A program made the position numbers and the translations under genes. Under the pieces are notes generated by a model. It saw only the letters and a program-made list of their open reading frames with translations, ran no database searches and was not told the DNA's origin. A stretch of 64,000 nt of DNA. Origin: Salinicola endophyticus. GTDB lineage: Bacteria; Pseudomonadota; Gammaproteobacteria; Pseudomonadales; Halomonadaceae. Shown here piece by piece: positions 60,851 to 64,000 of this stretch. Position 1 is the stretch's first letter; every line of letters starts with the position of its first letter. The stretch is from the NCBI RefSeq assembly GCF_040536835.1, contig NZ_CP159578.1:2666001-2730000 (forward strand). Direction: 5' to 3'.

Positions 60851-60887
60851 GAAAGCCCGAGCGCGCTGCGATAGCGCTCGGGCTTTC
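60851..60887. terminator. Bidirectional hairpin upstream of tRNA-Gly
   Basis: A perfect 14-bp stem (60851-60864 with 60874-60887) and a 9-base loop, ending in TTTC on the plus strand. Confidence 0.7.
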
Positions 60888-61088
60888 AATCAGCATGCGC
60901 CTATCCTGCTGAAAGACTGCGGCTCATCCGCCTCCCTGGCATCGTCATCCGTGATCGATTCCCAGCTGCATCCCTGCTCGCAGAGAATAACGTCGACTTC
61001 TAATACTGTCTAATCTAATTGCGTGAAATATCTATAAATTAGATAAGATTTAGATGTTTATATTATTGCTACCACTACCATCAAGGGC

Positions 61089-61116
61089 AAAAAAGGCCCG
61101 ATCCTGAGATCGGGCC
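61089..61116 (-). terminator. Minus-strand intrinsic terminator in gene-free region
   Basis: GGCCCGATC stem (61095-61103 with 61108-61116), CTGA loop, then six Ts on the minus strand. No gene is seen upstream of it for over 270 bp. Confidence 0.85.
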
Positions 61117-61392
61117 GACTAGCGCTGACTCCCTTCCTTGCCTACCGGAGGCCTCCTGCCCCCGCATCCCTGGCGAAGCCTCCCTGCCCGGCTCCCGGAG
61201 ATCCTTCCTGATCTCGCCTTCACCATCTTGCGCGTATCTGCGAGCTGCTGAACTCAACCCAGGTTAAACAGGCTTCTGCTAAAACGTAGTATTTTGTTAA
61301 TCGAGATTCGCGTCATTCACACTTCCGCGCCCAGCCCGACCAGGAGGGACACAAGGAGAAGACTTCGACATGAGTTGGCGAAAATCAGGCAT

Positions 61393-61420
61393 AAAAAATC
61401 CCCGGCCAGAAGACCGGGGA
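61393..61420 (-). terminator. Second minus-strand intrinsic terminator in gene-free region
   Basis: TCCCCGG/CCGGGGA stem (61399-61405 with 61414-61420) followed on the minus strand by ATTTTTTA. Confidence 0.8.
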
Positions 61421-61770
61421 CCAAGGATCTACAACGAGCGGTCATATTATCAATTCGCGAATGACGGATACAGGTCGATATCGCCCAATTTTGCGTAGGA
61501 TATCTCTTACAAATCAAGGCAGTCCCAGCAATACCGGCAGTACTCGGCATCCGATCTGGCGCCACCGGCGTCATAGACTGACGCCACTTGCGCGCTGACA
61601 GCCCCCCCGGTGAGGCTCCCAGGAAGGCCTTCGACGGCGACATGAGTCGCTGGTGTCAACGGGGCAGGGCTCGACCAAGCAGCGGACGCCGAGTACCAGA
61701 CCCACCGCTAGCGCTGGTGGCATCAGAATCGGCGACCGAAAAGCAACGTGGGTAAGGAAGAATCGTAGGT

Positions 61771-61798
61771 AAAAAAAGACCCGGCCCGAAGGCCGGGT
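61771..61798 (-). terminator. Terminator of LysR gene
   Basis: ACCCGGCC/GGCCGGGT stem (61779-61786 with 61791-61798), CGAA loop, then CTTTTTTT on the minus strand, 135 bp after the LysR stop. Confidence 0.9.
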
Positions 61799-61932
61799 AA
61801 GTACGCAGGGGATGTCCCCACGCCATTATCGACTTTCGTGGCGAAAACAAGCGGCTGAATTCACTACCGAAAGAGGTCTAGATCATCGCCTGACACGACT
61901 TCAGCATGCGCCACGGCGCCAAATGCATCGAG

Positions 61933-62850
61933 CTAGCGGCTGTCGCCGCCCAGCAGCGCCTTGATCTGCGCCCGCAGCCAGCGGCGGAGACGGTCTTCGT
62001 GGGTGCGCTGATGCCAGGTCTGGATCACTGCCACATCATCCAGCGCCAATGGGCAGGGGTGCACCACCAGCCCTGGGATGTGCGCCTCGGCGTGCCGCGC
62101 CACGCTCTCCAGGCAGGTCAGCAACAGATCGCTGCCGACCACCGACAGCGGCGGTGCGAGAAAGCTCGACAGCCCCGCCACTACCCGTCGCGAGCGCCCC
62201 ATCTCGCGCAGACGCCGATCGACGAGCCCATCCAGATCGCCGGTCAGCGTGGTGACCAAGTGCTCACATGCCAGGTAGCTATCGAGATCCAGCGTCTCCC
62301 CGAGACGCGGGTTGTCGGCCGCCGCCAGCACTACGAACCCCTCGGCATGAACCCGCTGCTGATAGTAGCTGGCAGGCAGATCCGCGTAGAAGCCCGCGAT
62401 GGCGATATCGCACTCGCCGCTCTCCAGCTCGGCCCGCGGCAGGCGCCCACGGGTATTATGGGTCACCAGCTGCAGGCGCGGTGCCTCGCGCCGGATCAAT
62501 GGCAACAGGCGTGGCAGCAGCTGCTGCTCCATATAGTCGGTGGTGTAGAGATGCACGCGGTCGTCCCGGGCGAGAAAGTCACTGCCCTCACAGAAGTCGA
62601 AGAAGCTCTCCAGCCCGGCCACCAACTGCTGGACCCGCGGCGCGAGTTCATGCGCCCGTGGCGTCGGCGTCAGTCCTCTAGGCGCCCGCACGAACAGCGC
62701 GTCGCCGAAGTCGTGGCGCAGCCGTGCCAGCTTGTGGCTGAGCGCCGGCTGGCTGAGACCCAGTCGCATCGCGGCCGCAGAGACGCTGCGCTCGGTGTAG
62801 AGCACGTGGAACGTGAGCAGCAGGTTGAGGTCCTTGCCCGCAATATTCAT
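61933..62850 (-). CDS. LysR-family transcriptional regulator
   Basis: A 305-residue regulator with N-terminal DLNLLLTFHVLYTERSVSAA then MRLGLSQPALSHKLARLR, the helix-turn-helix of the NodD/LeuO-like subgroup, and an effector domain (about 90-300). It is divergent from the DJ-1-type gene across 143 bp, the normal LysR arrangement, so that gene is the likely target. Inducer unknown. Confidence 0.91.
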   Translation of the reverse strand: MNIAGKDLNLLLTFHVLYTERSVSAAAMRLGLSQPALSHKLARLRHDFGDALFVRAPRGLTPTPRAHELAPRVQQLVAGLESFFDFCEGSDFLARDDRVHLYTTDYMEQQLLPRLLPLIRREAPRLQLVTHNTRGRLPRAELESGECDIAIAGFYADLPASYYQQRVHAEGFVVLAAADNPRLGETLDLDSYLACEHLVTTLTGDLDGLVDRRLREMGRSRRVVAGLSSFLAPPLSVVGSDLLLTCLESVARHAEAHIPGLVVHPCPLALDDVAVIQTWHQRTHEDRLRRWLRAQIKALLGGDSR

Positions 62851-62993
62851 ATATCGAATGCCTGATATCCAAAAACGTCATTTCTCGAATATTACGCCAG
62901 CGCCTACCTTGGTACCCAGTAGCCGCCACGCACTCGGTGGCGCCAGACTAGAATGGATCGAGAGACCCTTCAGCCATCCGCAAGGAGCCCTTC

Positions 62994-63680
62994 ATGTCCC
63001 CGCGTATTCTCATCGTTCTGACCTCCCACGACCGCCTCGGCGACACGGGTGAAAAGACCGGCTTCTGGCTCGAGGAGCTGGCCGCGCCCTACTACGCCTT
63101 CAAGGATGCCGGGGCCGAACTCACCCTCGCCTCGCCCAAGGGTGGTCAGCCGCCGCTCGACCCCAAGAGCGACGCCGAGGAGAGTCAGACCGAGGCGACC
63201 CGTCGCTTCCAGCAGGACGATGCTGCCAAGGCGCAGCTCGCCCATACGCAGCGTCTGTCCGAGGTGAGCGCCGACGACTTCGACGCTGTCTTCTATCCCG
63301 GTGGCCATGGCCCGCTTTGGGACCTGGTCGATGACGCCGACTCGATCCGCCTGATCGAAGCCTTCTGGGCCCAGCAGAAACCGGTGGCGGCGGTGTGCCA
63401 CGCCCCCATCGTGCTGATTCACGCCAAGGATGCCGAGGGCCAGCCGCTGGTCAAGGGTCGCGAGGTGACCGGCTTCACCAATGGCGAGGAGGCCGCCGTC
63501 GGGTTGACAGAGATCGTGCCGCAACTGGTCGAAGAGGCGCTGATCGCCAGCGGCGGACGCTACTCCAAGGCCGACGACTTCGCGCCCTATACCCGCCAGG
63601 ATGGGCGCCTGATCACCGGTCAGAACCCACCCTCCTCGGCGCCCGTCGCCCAGTGCCTGCTCGACGCCCTGCTCGGCTGA
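62994..63680 (+). CDS. DJ-1/PfpI-family (Hsp31-like) class I glutamine amidotransferase-fold protein
   Basis: A 228-residue protein of the Hsp31/glyoxalase III-like branch: ILIVLTSHDRLGDTGEKTGF at the start, FYPGGHGPLWDLVDD (about 100-114) and the nucleophile elbow AAVCHAPIVLIH with Cys near 135. These proteins convert methylglyoxal to lactate without cofactor or act as chaperones or deglycases (debated). The divergent LysR gene probably controls it. AAGGAG lies upstream of the ATG. An intrinsic terminator follows. Confidence 0.9.
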   Translation: MSPRILIVLTSHDRLGDTGEKTGFWLEELAAPYYAFKDAGAELTLASPKGGQPPLDPKSDAEESQTEATRRFQQDDAAKAQLAHTQRLSEVSADDFDAVFYPGGHGPLWDLVDDADSIRLIEAFWAQQKPVAAVCHAPIVLIHAKDAEGQPLVKGREVTGFTNGEEAAVGLTEIVPQLVEEALIASGGRYSKADDFAPYTRQDGRLITGQNPPSSAPVAQCLLDALLG

Positions 63681-64000
63681 GACAAGCGCCACCCGGGCTC
63701 TCCCCGGACATCCCCACATCCCGTGCAACACCCGCAGACCGGCCTCGCGCCGGTCTTTTCATGCGTGGACGAGAACTCTTGGATGTCAGCCGCCGAGCAA
63801 CTCACGCCCTGCGATGTCGTCTCCACAAGGCTCGGCCAATGACGCTTCGATGAATCTTGAATGCGCCACAGATTCCCAGGAGAAATCCACAGCATGAAAA
63901 ACATGAATTTTATTCATTGATAGATTTTTCTTAAGCTCGGCCGGGAGCTCGCCATTACCGCTCGCTCTCCTCCTCACTGCCTTCCACCAACGGAGACGCC
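63681..64000. other. Right-end intergenic region
   Basis: No gene is seen. After the terminator at 63736-63760 the last 120 bases include an AT-rich patch (63895-63935) that may hold the promoter of a gene beyond the window. Confidence 0.5.
63736..63760 (+). terminator. Terminator after DJ-1-type gene
   Basis: AGACCGGC and GCCGGTCT (63736-63743, 63749-63756) with a 5-base loop and TTTTC. Confidence 0.9.

Larger units (their letters stand above)
60640..61932. other. 1.3-kb protein-free stretch with serial hairpins
   Basis: No convincing protein gene. It contains a bidirectional hairpin (60851-60887) and three minus-strand intrinsic terminators (61089-61116, 61393-61420, 61771-61798) spaced about 280-360 bp apart. 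A very AT-rich patch at 60990-61080 contains CTAATCTAAT and its near inverse ATTAGATAAGATT. The rightmost terminator serves the LysR gene; the others suggest further short transcripts. Confidence 0.6.

Noticed and set aside
61317..61643. Minus-strand 108-codon frame in the gene-free region
   Set aside because: It crosses an intrinsic terminator and shows no family features or ribosome site.

Overview
This is a GC-rich, gene-dense chromosomal segment from a gammaproteobacterium. The proteins and layout (membrane transhydrogenase pntAB, long lytic transglycosylase Slt, YeaC/DUF1315, DUF2797, DUF1853, PQQ glucose dehydrogenase, DUF3100 transporter, DUF1654) point to a Halomonas-like member of the Halomonadaceae. 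That placement is an inference from gene content; no rRNA is present. The window has about 62 protein genes and one tRNA-Gly(CCC). I see no prophage, integrase, intact insertion sequence or CRISPR array.

Layout. 0-16 kb: partial pntB and pntA, protein AMPylator selO, a Bax-like glucosaminidase, htpG, lytic transglycosylase slt, ExoD, a TM2 protein, a cold-shock gene, a yeast-type cytosine deaminase, a YegS-type lipid kinase, a Bcr/CflA exporter and MgtC. 16-25 kb: a formate/nitrite-type channel, two lipoproteins (one FlgO-like) behind a sigma-28-like promoter, leuA divergent from an Lrp-type regulator, IalB, and a TctC binding protein paired with an HpaI-type aldolase. 24-42 kb: a YjfB motility protein with its own sigma-28-like promoter, nfo, an AldA-type dehydrogenase, pepN, ygiD-type dioxygenase, yajQ, a GNAT/RimK-like pair, DUF2797-DUF1315, a rhomboid protease, and nadK with a phosphoesterase.

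42-54 kb: a split membrane glucose dehydrogenase (separate anchor and PQQ catalytic chain) behind a leader full of GGGA motifs, then an AT-richer patch with one small NTF2-like gene, then an eight-kilobase catabolic-looking cluster (DUF3100 transporter, M20 amidohydrolase, hydroxyisobutyrate-type dehydrogenase, aldehyde dehydrogenase, class V aminotransferase, VOC protein, convergent LysR). 54-64 kb: a cell-wall hydrolase, cysE, DUF1853, an EamA transporter divergent from DUF6314, small stress-type proteins, a DUF1654 gene under a LexA-like box, tRNA-Gly, a 1.3-kb protein-free stretch with serial terminators, and a LysR/DJ-1 divergent pair.

The most interesting items are the split gcd with its putative CsrA/RsmA-bound leader, the uncharacterised DUF3100-M20 cluster, the bacterial FCY1-like deaminase, two isolated sigma-28-type promoters, the SOS-box DUF1654 gene, two families of short palindromic repeats, and possible small-RNA loci near 39.6 kb and 61-61.8 kb. 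All functional calls rest on reading the translated sequences and remembered family motifs; no database search was run.
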